Shown piece after piece: positions 8,988 through 18,813 of a stretch of DNA of 51,263 nt (position 1 is its first letter; every line of letters starts with the position of its first letter). Position numbers and translations under genes: made by a program. The notes beneath the pieces are model-generated. The model saw only the letters and a list, made by a program, of their open reading frames with translations. It was not told the origin of the DNA and searched no databases. The stretch covers positions 1 to 51,263 of the forward strand of contig JADFXU010000014.1 in assembly GCA_015233365.1 (NCBI GenBank), written 5' to 3'. This stretch comes from Nitrospirota bacterium. GTDB taxonomy: Bacteria; Nitrospirota; Thermodesulfovibrionia; Thermodesulfovibrionales; Dissulfurispiraceae.

Positions 8988-9170
8988 GTATAATGAAGGA
9001 TGTATCTCTGAAGCGAATCGCGGAGTCTTGGTAACAGTTCTCGGCGAGTGAGCGTTAAGCAGGCGCGAAACTGAAGCCCGGCGGGCTGAATTTTGCGACT
9101 GTAGCGAACCGAGTCGTTAGAACTGTCAAGACGCAGCGTCTGAGCGGAAGAGATATATCCTTCATTATAC
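8988..9170. repeat. Long imperfect palindrome A between modA and modB
   Basis: Outer arms 8988-9009 and 9149-9170 (GTATAATGAAGGATGTATCT...) match with one mismatch in 22 bp. The interior continues as a degraded inverted repeat (ACAGTTCT and AGAACTGT, GTCTTG and CAAGAC). It would form a 180-nt hairpin in the modABC transcript. No target duplication is evident. Confidence 0.8.
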
Positions 9171-9206
9171 GGTCTGAAATGCAGAAAACAATTCTGCGGA
9201 GTAAAA

Positions 9207-9872
9207 ATGGACAGTTCTGTGCTTTTCTCTATGAGACTCTCTTTGCAGGTGGCTTCGGTTGCTACGTTCTTCGTCGTCATCGTGGGAATCGCCGCCGCCT
9301 ATATCCTTGCTCGAAAGAACTTCTGCGGCAAGGAGGTCCTGGACATCGTTTTCACCCTTCCCCTGGTGCTTCCACCTACAGTCACGGGCTATTATCTGAT
9401 TATTCTTTTCGGCAGAAAGGGAATGGTCGGCAGATTCATCTATGAATGGACCGGCTGGTCCATCATGTTCACCTGGTATGCTGCCGTGCTCGCCTCTTTT
9501 GTCGTTGCCCTGCCTTTGATGGTAAAGACTGCCCAGGCTGCCATCGAATCTGTGGACAAGAACCTGATCAATGCTTCCTATACCCTGGGACATTCCGAAT
9601 TTGAGACCGCCCTTAAGGTCATCCTTCCCTTAGCAAAACGGGGAATAATGGCTGGAGCGGTGCTCTCTTTTGCGCGTGCCCTTGGTGAATTCGGGGCGAC
9701 CCTTATGCTTGCCGGGGACCTCCCCGGCAAGACGGACACAATGCCCATCGCTATTTATTCTCTTGCCGGAAGCGGGGAGTGGTCAAAGGCCAATTGGATG
9801 GTTGTCCTGCTGACTCTGATGTCAGGGATATTTTTATATTTTGCAAACCGCTACAGCAAAAGGATTATGTGA
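9207..9872 (+). CDS. modB: Molybdate ABC transporter permease ModB
   Basis: A 221-residue membrane protein with five or six hydrophobic helices and the ABC-permease EAA loop (about residues 130-160: ASYTLGHSEFETALKVILP). FARALGEFGATLMLAGDLPGKTDTMPIAIY is the standard ModB/CysT-type ending. The pre-start GGAG 7 bp before ATG 9207 is a modest ribosome binding site. Its stop codon overlaps the modC start (TGATG), so modB and modC are translationally coupled. The gap to modA is filled by palindrome A, which may lower expression of modBC relative to modA. Confidence 0.92.
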   Translation: MDSSVLFSMRLSLQVASVATFFVVIVGIAAAYILARKNFCGKEVLDIVFTLPLVLPPTVTGYYLIILFGRKGMVGRFIYEWTGWSIMFTWYAAVLASFVVALPLMVKTAQAAIESVDKNLINASYTLGHSEFETALKVILPLAKRGIMAGAVLSFARALGEFGATLMLAGDLPGKTDTMPIAIYSLAGSGEWSKANWMVVLLTLMSGIFLYFANRYSKRIM

Positions 9873-10609
9873 TGGGACTCTCTGTCAAACTTAAGAAAAA
9901 GCTGAACGGGTTCAGTCTCGACGTAGAATGGAGGATCGGCAATGAGCTTGCCGTTCTTTTCGGCTATTCCGGAGCGGGGAAGTCGATGACACTGCAGATG
10001 ATTGCCGGGCTGATGACTGCCGACGAGGGATCGATTCACGTAGATTCCTCGACAATCTTTGACAGCTTGTCCGGGGTCAATGTGCCTGCTCAGCGGCGTC
10101 ATTTGGGTTATGTGTTTCAGGATCTTGCTCTTTTTCCGCATATGACAGTGTCTGAAAATATAGACTATGGGGCCAACGGCACGGCGAAACGTGAAAGGCC
10201 GGGCAAGATAGAGCAGATGGTCAAACTCTTTCACCTCCAGGGACTTGAACATAAATACCCATCCGAGATATCGGGAGGACAAAAACAGAGGGTCGCCTTT
10301 GCCCGCGCCCTTATACGCAAACCGCCGCTGCTCCTCCTCGATGAACCGTTCTCCGCGCTGGACAATCCACTTCGCCTGGAAATGCGCGAACTTTTACGAG
10401 ACATTAGAACAACCTTCGATATCCCGGTTGTCCTTGTCACTCACGACATTATCGAGGCCTACTCCATGGCGGACACACTCATTATATATGTAAACGGCAG
10501 GGTAGCCCAAACGGCCCCCCCCTCCGAGGTATTCAACAATCCCGCAAACAAAGACGTTCAAGCGCTGGTGGACGCCAGGCGTTACGGCGTTCAAATAGCT
10601 AAGAGCTAA
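9872..10609 (+). CDS. modC: Molybdate ABC transporter ATPase ModC, short form
   Basis: A 245-residue ABC ATPase: Walker A GYSGAGKSMTLQ, Q-loop, signature SGGQKQRVAFARAL, Walker B LLLLDEPFSALD, switch His in LVTHD. The start ATG 9872 overlaps the modB stop; an upstream reading of 31 extra codons lies inside modB and is rejected. Full-length ModC usually has a C-terminal TOBE (molybdate-binding) domain of about 100 residues, missing here. The last four codons (IAKS, stop) lie in the left arm of a 236-bp inverted-repeat element, so the domain may have been lost by insertion. Short ABC ATPases do exist naturally, so this is not proven. Confidence 0.9.
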   Translation: MGLSVKLKKKLNGFSLDVEWRIGNELAVLFGYSGAGKSMTLQMIAGLMTADEGSIHVDSSTIFDSLSGVNVPAQRRHLGYVFQDLALFPHMTVSENIDYGANGTAKRERPGKIEQMVKLFHLQGLEHKYPSEISGGQKQRVAFARALIRKPPLLLLDEPFSALDNPLRLEMRELLRDIRTTFDIPVVLVTHDIIEAYSMADTLIIYVNGRVAQTAPPSEVFNNPANKDVQALVDARRYGVQIAKS

Positions 10610-10829
10610 CCTATAATATTCATGAGATGTCGAGCAGTCAGGCCACAGTACTTCAGCTAAATCTCGCAAGGCATCCTTGCCTTGCTCGAAGCGATGCCAG
10701 CCTGTTCAGCCATCCATGGCGTCTCAGGCTGCCAACGCCCGCTTCAGCACTATGTCCTGCCTGCTCTTGGATAGCGTTTAGTGTCTTTGTTTTAAGCTCT
10801 CAACTCTGGACTCTTCGCTCTTAGCTATT
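10594..10829. repeat. Imperfect palindromic element D, overlapping the end of modC
   Basis: Exact 13-bp arms AATAGCTAAGAGC (10594-10606) and its complement (10817-10829) enclose about 210 bp. The interior has smaller nested hairpins (for example AGCCTG and CAGGCT) and no credible gene. This accounts for most of the 364-bp gap after modC. Confidence 0.6.
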
Positions 10830-10857
10830 ACACTGATTCATTTTTGTCGTATTTTAA

Positions 10858-10889
10858 CTACAATCTCGTAGTATCATACCATTTTGTCG
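10858..10889 (+). promoter_or_regulatory. Operator/enhancer-like palindromes before the HTH-porin-permease genes
   Basis: CTACAATCTCGTAG (10858-10871) and a half-matching ATACCATTTTGTCG (10876-10889) have centres 18 bp apart. A further TTTTTGTCG occurs at 10841-10849. They belong to the regional CTACAA-N2-TTGTMG family and end 46 bp before the -24 box. Confidence 0.55.
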
Positions 10890-10934
10890 TAGTTCTTCCA
10901 GTAAACTCTCCCGGATAATCAGGCAGTTACAGCT

Positions 10935-10950
10935 TGGCACGGTTTTCGCT
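10935..10950 (+). promoter_or_regulatory. Sigma-54 promoter upstream of the Fis-like gene
   Basis: TGGCACGGTTTTCGCT: perfect -24 element, GC of the -12 at the right distance, one deviation (TCGCT for TTGCT). Confidence 0.75.
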
Positions 10951-10973
10951 ATTTCACAACCGAGGTGACCGCT

Positions 10974-11177
10974 ATGCACACATTAAAAGAAAAGGTTAAG
11001 GAAATGGAGAGAGAGGCCATCGCCGATGCGCTCGCTGAGTGCAACTGGATTATGGCCAAGGCAGCTCGGAAACTCGGAATTACTGAAAGGATGATCGGGT
11101 ACAAAATCAAGAAATACGGGATAAAGAGAGGTGAGGAAAGCAGGCAAATCAACAACAATATTCATGTAATGCAGTAA
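10974..11177 (+). CDS. Small Fis/NifA-type helix-turn-helix DNA-binding protein
   Basis: A 67-residue protein made almost only of an HTH_8 (Fis-type) domain: an N-terminal helix LKEKVKEMEREAIADALAE, then NWIMAKAARKLGITERMIGYKIKKYGIK, which closely resembles the DNA-binding C-terminus of NifA/NtrC-type activators. The AAA+ and receiver domains are absent. ATG 10974 is preferred because GAGGTGA lies 5 bp upstream. It is the first gene after a sigma-54 promoter, so it could compete with or modulate an enhancer-binding protein that recognises the same palindromes; that role is inference. It could also be a domain cut from a former activator gene. Confidence 0.8.
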   Translation: MHTLKEKVKEMEREAIADALAECNWIMAKAARKLGITERMIGYKIKKYGIKRGEESRQINNNIHVMQ

Positions 11178-11228
11178 AAGGAAAAAACAGGCTTTAGCCT
11201 GTAGAACGTTAACAGGGTGGAGGATAAA

Positions 11229-12158
11229 GTGAAAAGGATGAGTAAAATTACCAATGCTGTTCTAGCTTTTGCGTTAGTCTCTTCGGTATCGGTCGGCATG
11301 GCATTTGCGGAAGACCAGAAACCTGCAGCCGAGGCCCCGGCAGCCGCTGCGGCTCCTGCTGCTGCGGCTCCTGCGGCTGCGCCTGCAGAGGACAAGGTAA
11401 CCGGAAGTGTCGGGCTGGGCGTGTTCAACAAGTATATATTCCGCGGCTACGAACTCAGCAATAACAGCGCTGTCATCCAGCCGACTGCCACAATCAATTA
11501 TAAGGGCTTCTCAGCAACTTTCTGGAGCAACATCGATTCATCGGAGCACGCAACACAGAATTTTACACCTGACAGACCTAATCAGACAAGCTTCAATGAG
11601 ACCGATATAACATTAGGCTATACATATTCTATCGACAAGCTCAGCCTTACCGGCGGGTATATATATTACGGCATCAAGTATAACAGCAACGCGGAAACCC
11701 AGGAACTCTACCTGAGCGCCACGTACGACATGATTGCACACCCGACCCTAGCAGTCTACAGGGACATCGCCTCATTCCCCGGCACTTACCTCAATCTCTC
11801 TTTCTCCCAATCGTTCCCTGTGATTAAGATGCCCAACGGTGATGCCACCATCGATCTGGGCGCAGGTTTTGGATACGAGATAGGCAGTGGGAACGAGTGG
11901 AATACGTATAGTACCACGACACACGCGTATACCGGCAGCAAGTATAGCGCACCTCATGACGGCAATGTGAAGGTCGGCTTTACGATACCGGTGACAAAGA
12001 TATTCTCTGTCCAGCCCGTCGCCCAGTACTGGTTCCCGCTTTCGGGCGATGCAAACAAAGTGATTAATGATCCACATCATGGATCTTTTGCTTTGAACCC
12101 CAATGGACAACTGAGAGACATCTTTGTTTACGGTCTCAATGCAACATTAAACTTTTAA
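11229..12158 (+). CDS. Outer-membrane beta-barrel, TorF-like putative porin
   Basis: A 309-residue exported protein. The signal peptide ends near FAEDQ, followed by a low-complexity Ala/Pro spacer (about residues 30-55) and a beta-barrel rich in alternating aromatic strands: GVFNKYIFRGYELSNNSAV, FSATFWSNIDSS, a terminal strand ending LNATLNF with C-terminal Phe. YxFRG and the WSNxD motif resemble the TIGR02001/TorF family of putative porins. GTG 11229 is chosen because TGGAGG is 5 bp upstream. Lying 22 bp before an amino-acid permease gene and under the same sigma-54 promoter, it probably provides outer-membrane entry for the same nitrogenous solute. The substrate is not deducible. Confidence 0.75.
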   Translation: MKRMSKITNAVLAFALVSSVSVGMAFAEDQKPAAEAPAAAAAPAAAAPAAAPAEDKVTGSVGLGVFNKYIFRGYELSNNSAVIQPTATINYKGFSATFWSNIDSSEHATQNFTPDRPNQTSFNETDITLGYTYSIDKLSLTGGYIYYGIKYNSNAETQELYLSATYDMIAHPTLAVYRDIASFPGTYLNLSFSQSFPVIKMPNGDATIDLGAGFGYEIGSGNEWNTYSTTTHAYTGSKYSAPHDGNVKVGFTIPVTKIFSVQPVAQYWFPLSGDANKVINDPHHGSFALNPNGQLRDIFVYGLNATLNF

Positions 12159-12180
12159 ACAGTAAAAAAGGAGTATCACT

Positions 12181-14094
12181 ATGGCAAACGAACAAAAACC
12201 AGAAGCCCCTGTCACCAGGGGAACATTAGGCATCACAGGCCTGACAATGAACGCAATGGCGCTGATTGCACCCGGCGCGTTCCTGTGGCTGACATTCCAG
12301 ATGCAATCTCTGTACGGCGCACCGATGGCCGGCATCTCCATGTGGGCCGGCATCCTGTTCGCACTACTGCTGTGCTTCGCCACTGCGATAAGCTATTCGG
12401 AACTCGCAAAGCTGTTTCCAGGTCCGGGGTCGTCATATCTGTACGCGGAGCAGGCGTTTCTTTCAAAAGCGAAACATTACAAGTTCGCCAGGGTCGCGAA
12501 ATTCGTCACCGGATGGGCAAGCCACCTTTATTATTGGGTATATCCGGGTGTCATGGTCGGGGTCACAGCAATCCTGGGCGGATGGCTTTTGAACCAGTTC
12601 TGGCCGGACACCTTCAGCGGCACCTATAACAGCCCGCTGTTTATGTGGATCTTCTGCATTGTGTTCGCTCTCGGTGTTGCATATATAGCCTACCGCGGAG
12701 TGACAGGCACCACTGCGGTCAATGTTGTAATCAATATCATCCAGATCTCGGCCCTCCTGGTCTTCTCCGTGATCGCCTTAGGCTATCACATCCAGCATCC
12801 GCAGGGCTCTGTGGGGTACCATCTGTCCAACGGCACTGCTGTAAACTATCAGGTCGCCCAGGTTGTCCAAAAAGACGACAAGGGCAATCCGGTGCCTGTA
12901 CTGGATGCCACCGGGAAACCGACTGTGGATAAGGACGGCAAACCCGTCTATAACATGGTTGACGCTACGGATGAAAAAACAAGCATGCCGGTAATGGCTG
13001 ACAAGGACGGCAAACCTGTAACTGATCCCAAACTTGCCGCGCCGTTCACAGTCGACTATAAGGATGGGGCTATAACAAAAGACGATAAGGGAAACCCGGT
13101 GTTCAACTACCATTCCTCAGCTGGTTCGGTTGTAGCGCCGCACGGATTTAATTTCGTATTCATTCAGGCTGCAATCGCTATCCTGATCCTCGTCGGTTTC
13201 GAGTCCGTCACTGCGATGGGTGAGGAGGCTAAACGTCCTAAAAAAGACATCCCAAGGGCGGTGCTGCTGTCGCTGGCCATCCAGGGTGCGTTCTGTTATC
13301 TGATAGAGTATTTCGCAGCCAACTATTTCCTGCACAACGGTTACACCATGCCGATGGCCGGGGCTTCAGGCGCACCCATCGGAGATATGATGGTCATCGT
13401 CGGCACATGGTTATTCGGCAGCTATGCAGCAGGCAAGGCATTCATGCTGGTCCAGGCATTCACCGTATTTCTGGCGCTGATCGGTACAACATTGTCCTGT
13501 CTCAGTACAGGCGCCCGCGTCACCTATGCAATGGGCCGCGATGAGGAAGTCCCGTCGCACTTCGGCCTTTTACACGGCAAGCACGCTTCACCCCACAAGG
13601 CGATCTGGATGCTGGCTATTATCTCGGTGATCATAGGTATTGTGACTGTGACAGTATATATGGGCGGACAGACGACTGATCCCGCGGCCTTAGACAAGCA
13701 CAATTTCTGGTACAGCTTCGGGATATTCTCACCGCATACATACGTGACGATGCCTAATACGCTTGTTATCGTGACGCTGATCAGCAATTTCGGCACATTC
13801 CTGCTATACATGATCACCTGCTGGATCGCGATGGTTGCCTTCAAGGAGCACCACACCTTTAACGGGATCAAGCATGTCGTCATCCCTATCCTCGGATTGC
13901 TGGCGAATCTGGCTATTATGCTCTTCTACCTGATCGGGCCGTTCACGGTCGCAGGCATGAGCTGGAAGGAACCTTATATAGCGTTGGGAGTCGTCGCGCT
14001 ATGGGGCATTTACGGGGGCATATACTTCATGAAGAGCAGCAAGGCCAAGGGCAAGGAAATCCTGCTCAGCAGCCCGGTGAATTCCAAGGCATAG
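12181..14094 (+). CDS. APC-superfamily amino-acid permease with large hydrophilic insert
   Basis: A 637-residue inner-membrane transporter. It begins with the APC motif GTLGITGLTMNAMALIAPG and has about 12 helices; later EEAKRPKKDIPRAVLLSL is the conserved loop of amino-acid/polyamine permeases. Between about residues 205 and 315 there is an unusual hydrophilic stretch containing repeats such as DKDGKPV and DDKGNPV, placed between predicted helices where usual members have a short loop. Clear ribosome binding site (AAGGAG). A strong terminator follows, so the transcript is HTH-porin-permease. Regulation by sigma-54 suggests a nitrogen-scavenging role. The substrate is unknown. Confidence 0.88.
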   Translation: MANEQKPEAPVTRGTLGITGLTMNAMALIAPGAFLWLTFQMQSLYGAPMAGISMWAGILFALLLCFATAISYSELAKLFPGPGSSYLYAEQAFLSKAKHYKFARVAKFVTGWASHLYYWVYPGVMVGVTAILGGWLLNQFWPDTFSGTYNSPLFMWIFCIVFALGVAYIAYRGVTGTTAVNVVINIIQISALLVFSVIALGYHIQHPQGSVGYHLSNGTAVNYQVAQVVQKDDKGNPVPVLDATGKPTVDKDGKPVYNMVDATDEKTSMPVMADKDGKPVTDPKLAAPFTVDYKDGAITKDDKGNPVFNYHSSAGSVVAPHGFNFVFIQAAIAILILVGFESVTAMGEEAKRPKKDIPRAVLLSLAIQGAFCYLIEYFAANYFLHNGYTMPMAGASGAPIGDMMVIVGTWLFGSYAAGKAFMLVQAFTVFLALIGTTLSCLSTGARVTYAMGRDEEVPSHFGLLHGKHASPHKAIWMLAIISVIIGIVTVTVYMGGQTTDPAALDKHNFWYSFGIFSPHTYVTMPNTLVIVTLISNFGTFLLYMITCWIAMVAFKEHHTFNGIKHVVIPILGLLANLAIMLFYLIGPFTVAGMSWKEPYIALGVVALWGIYGGIYFMKSSKAKGKEILLSSPVNSKA

Positions 14095-14108
14095 TCCCAA
14101 CTTTTTAC

Positions 14109-14149
14109 GGGGTCTGCGTCACGGATGAGTTTTGACGCAGGCCCCTTTT
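14109..14149 (+). terminator. Rho-independent terminator after the permease
   Basis: GGGGTCTGCGTCA (14109-14121) pairs with TGACGCAGGCCCC (14133-14145), followed by TTTT. Confidence 0.88.
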
Positions 14150-14198
14150 GCGCCGCAGGCTGATAATTTCTTACAATAAATGTTAAGGTGTTTTAATT

Positions 14199-15998
14199 GT
14201 GGAACTGACCTATTCTGAACTTTCTTCACCCGGACCGGCCCGCGAGAATAACGAGGACTTCGTCGGCTTCTGGCAGCCGGAAACCCTCGAAGAAAAACGC
14301 AGCCTCGGCGCTGTCGCTATTCTGGCTGACGGAGTGGGAGGATTGAGCCATGGCGAAGTGGCCAGTCGCCTGGCAGTAGAGACAGCGCTGAAGACGTTTC
14401 GCGAGGCCCGGGGCGAAAACACCCCTCAGCAGTTGCTTACCCATATGTTCAACGCAGCCAATGTTGCTGTATATAACAAAAGCACTGAAAACCATGGTCA
14501 ATCCCATATGGCGACAACTCTTGCCGTTGCCGTTCTTCGGAACAATGAAATCGTAGTCGGGAATGTGGGTGATTCGCGCGTTTACCTTATCCGCAAGACA
14601 GAGATCAGGCAGTTGTCCACGGACCACACTTATGTCGGCATGCAGCAAAAGTTCGGTTTGATTTCCGAACAGGACGCCAAGACAAGCGAAAACCGTTCCA
14701 TACTTACACGCAGCGTCGGGCATGAGCCGGTAATCCGGATCGACGTTGAGAACACCACGGCATTCGCTGGCGACCGGGTCGTGCTTTGTTCCGACGGCTT
14801 GTACACATATGTAGCCGACACCGAAATTGCAGATATCGTGTCACGCCTTTCTACGGCCCAGGCCTGCCGCCAGCTCGTGGCCCTGGCTGAGCAGCGCGGC
14901 ACGCTCGACAATGTTTCCGTACAGGTGCTGCAGATCAATGATGTGGAGAAATTTTCGTATTACCGCGGCGCTCCCATGTACCAGGAGCCGACTGAGCGCA
15001 CGAGCCGTAACGAACTCCAGCCCGGGCAGACCCTCGACAACCGTTTCTTCATCACCGAGACCATCAGCCGCAGCGGCATGGCGACTATTTTCAAGGCGAC
15101 TGACCAGAAAACAAAGGAAACCGTGGCAGTCAAAGTTCCGTTCATGGAATTTGAGAGCGATCCCGGCTTTTACTCGCGGTTCCAGCGCGAGGAAGAGATC
15201 GGGAACCGTCTCCACCATCCTTACATACTGAAATTCATTCCCGTGGAGGAAGAGCGGAGCAGGCCCTATATTGTGACCGAGTATCTCCGCGGCTATACTC
15301 TCTCTCATCTGCTGAACAGCGTCCGCCCGATGCCTGAGAAGGACGCCACCCAATTGGCCGGTCGCTTGTGCGAAGCATTGTCATACATGCATGAGCACGG
15401 CGTCATCCATAGAGACCTCAAGCCGCAGAACATTATGTTGTGCTACGATGGTACGATCCGGATCATGGACTTTGGGATAGCCAAGGCCTCCAAGGGAAGA
15501 CGACTCACGTTCACCGGTTTCACTCCGGCTGTGGGCACGCCCGATTATATGGCCCCCGAGCAGGTCAAGGGTAAGCGCGGGGACGAGCGCACCGACATAT
15601 ACAGTCTCGGCGCAATCCTTTATGAAATGGTGGTCGGGGTGACGCCGTTCGAAGGAGAGAATGAAAACCCGTTCGTTATCATGAACGCCCGCGTCACGGG
15701 CGACCCTGTTGCCCCCCGGAAACGCAATCCCAAAGTTACACCGCAGATCGAGGAGATAATCCTCCACGCCATGGAACGTGATCCCGCGAAGCGCTATCAA
15801 ACAGCCGCAGTAATGAAAACGGACCTGGACAATCCGTCTGCTGTCCAACTGACCGGACGGTGCGACCGGCTTCAGGCGCCGGATGCGGGAAAACGCGGAT
15901 GGAAAAAAATATTATTGATTGCGCTGGGCGTGTCGGTCCCGCTCGCTATCCTGCTCGTCATAATTCTGTTGATCCTCCACCGCGGCACTGCGCATTAA
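14199..15998 (+). CDS. PP2C phosphatase - Ser/Thr protein kinase fusion, C-terminal membrane anchor
   Basis: A 599-residue bifunctional protein. Residues 1-245 form a PP2C phosphatase: RENNEDF, ILADGVGG, GDSRVYLI, CSDGLYTYV and LDNVSVQVL carry the metal-binding Asp residues. Residues about 275-545 form a eukaryotic-type kinase: Lys in VAVKVP, catalytic loop GVIHRDLKPQN, DFGIAKA, GTPDYMAPEQ. A single C-terminal helix (about 575-596) anchors it to the membrane. It starts at GTG 14199. Having both activities in one chain suggests a self-resetting phosphorylation switch; its target is unknown. Its place between an amino-acid permease and an amt-PII operon points to nitrogen transport control, but a terminator precedes it, so it has its own unseen promoter. 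Confidence 0.92.
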   Translation: MELTYSELSSPGPARENNEDFVGFWQPETLEEKRSLGAVAILADGVGGLSHGEVASRLAVETALKTFREARGENTPQQLLTHMFNAANVAVYNKSTENHGQSHMATTLAVAVLRNNEIVVGNVGDSRVYLIRKTEIRQLSTDHTYVGMQQKFGLISEQDAKTSENRSILTRSVGHEPVIRIDVENTTAFAGDRVVLCSDGLYTYVADTEIADIVSRLSTAQACRQLVALAEQRGTLDNVSVQVLQINDVEKFSYYRGAPMYQEPTERTSRNELQPGQTLDNRFFITETISRSGMATIFKATDQKTKETVAVKVPFMEFESDPGFYSRFQREEEIGNRLHHPYILKFIPVEEERSRPYIVTEYLRGYTLSHLLNSVRPMPEKDATQLAGRLCEALSYMHEHGVIHRDLKPQNIMLCYDGTIRIMDFGIAKASKGRRLTFTGFTPAVGTPDYMAPEQVKGKRGDERTDIYSLGAILYEMVVGVTPFEGENENPFVIMNARVTGDPVAPRKRNPKVTPQIEEIILHAMERDPAKRYQTAAVMKTDLDNPSAVQLTGRCDRLQAPDAGKRGWKKILLIALGVSVPLAILLVIILLILHRGTAH

Positions 15999-16018
15999 CC
16001 CTTACCTGCCCTGATTAC

Positions 16019-16050
16019 CTACAATGTTGTAGCACTATACAAATTTGTCG
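16019..16050 (+). promoter_or_regulatory. Tandem operator/enhancer palindromes before the SMR-amtB1-glnK1 operon
   Basis: CTACAATGTTGTAG (16019-16032) is a perfect 14-bp palindrome. ATACAAATTTGTCG (16037-16050) is a near-perfect second copy, centres 18 bp apart, ending 46 bp before the -24 box. Confidence 0.7.
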
Positions 16051-16095
16051 CGATTGCTCTATCAGGGTTCACCTTTATATCAGGAAGTTACAGGC

Positions 16096-16111
16096 TGGCA
16101 CGTTTCTGGCT
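16096..16111 (+). promoter_or_regulatory. Sigma-54 promoter of the SMR-amtB1-glnK1 operon
   Basis: TGGCACGTTTCTGGCT: perfect -24 element, -12 GGCT with the GC in place and correct spacing. Confidence 0.8.
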
Positions 16112-16115
16112 ATTA

Positions 16116-16278
16116 AGTACTTCAGTTCATAAGTACGGTGTCGCACCGAGAGCGTCAATGCGCCGCGCCGGCGAGGCGCACGACTGAGGCGTACTGTTGC
16201 GTACGGCGAAGGAGCGCAACGAAGTTGGAGCGGATGCAGCGGCGCTCGAATGCAACCGTATTTATGAATTGAAGTACT
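16116..16278. repeat. Long imperfect palindrome B in the 5' leader of the SMR gene
   Basis: Arms 16116-16138 and 16256-16278 (AGTACTTCAGTTCATAAGTA...) match at 21 of 23 positions. The interior holds GAGGCGTAC and GTACGGCGAAGGAGCGCAAC, similar to the core of element C. It lies entirely between the sigma-54 promoter and the gene start, so it would be transcribed as a leader hairpin. Confidence 0.8.
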
Positions 16279-16296
16279 AGGTGGAGGTAAATAGAG

Positions 16297-16620
16297 ATGA
16301 CATATCTTGCATGGCTTATTTTCGTCGGTGCGGCAGTTCTGGAGGTCGGCGGGGACGCAGTTGTTCGCAAGGGACTTCGCGGAAACAATCTCATGATAAT
16401 TATGATAGGGTTCGCCGTGCTGGGTTCTTACGGTGTAGTTGTCAATATGGTGAAATGGGACTTTTCGAAATTGCTCGGCGTCTACGTAGCCGTATTCGCG
16501 CTGATAAGCATTTTGTTCGGCCGGTTCGTCTTTGAAGAAAACATACCAAATACTACCTGGATTGGATTGTCAGTTATTATTTGCGGCGGGATGATAATCC
16601 AATTTGGAAATAGAATATAG
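16297..16620 (+). CDS. Small four-helix SMR/DMT-type membrane protein
   Basis: A 107-residue protein of four hydrophobic helices. The first helix has the conserved membrane-embedded Glu (FVGAAVLEVGGDAVVRKGL, Glu17), as in EmrE-type small multidrug resistance transporters. GGAGG lies upstream of ATG 16297. It heads a sigma-54-dependent operon with amtB1 and glnK1, so a nitrogenous cation (for instance guanidinium or another amine) is a possible substrate; that is inference from context. A distant YnfA/EamA-type membrane protein is the alternative. Confidence 0.7.
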   Translation: MTYLAWLIFVGAAVLEVGGDAVVRKGLRGNNLMIIMIGFAVLGSYGVVVNMVKWDFSKLLGVYVAVFALISILFGRFVFEENIPNTTWIGLSVIICGGMIIQFGNRI

Positions 16621-16621
16621 C

Positions 16622-16742
16622 AATAGGCTAAAGGCTATAGGTAAAGAACAAACAGGCAGCAGCAATAGGTTTATTGATGGCAACAGGTGAGCGGCTATAT
16701 TTTTTCCTTTTGCCCATAGCCTATCGCCTATAGCCTGTATTA
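16622..16742. repeat. Imperfect inverted repeat between the SMR gene and amtB1
   Basis: GGCTATAGG (16633-16641) and CCTATAGCC (16727-16735), with extra partial matches outside, fold back over about 85 nt. It fills almost the whole gap and contains no gene. It may act as an RNA hairpin between the two cistrons. Confidence 0.5.
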
Positions 16743-16757
16743 AACAGGGAGGCGGAA

Positions 16758-18742
<1,985 letters not shown>

Positions 18743-18801
18743 AAAAATTTGAAATCTGTCGATTACAGCCGTTAACTTCGTAAACTATAGACCTTTTCTG
18801 T

Positions 18802-18807
18802 TATAAT
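18802..18807 (+). promoter_or_regulatory. Possible -10 box (TATAAT)
   Basis: TATAAT lies 6 bp before ATG 18814, which would give a nearly leaderless transcript. No good -35 is evident. Confidence 0.4.
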
Positions 18808-18813
18808 CGCGTC

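Noticed and set aside
16677-16692. Sigma-54 promoter directly before amtB1 (TGGCAACAGGTGAGCG)
   Set aside because: The -12 element is poor, and it lies within an inverted repeat; the operon already has a promoter at 16096.
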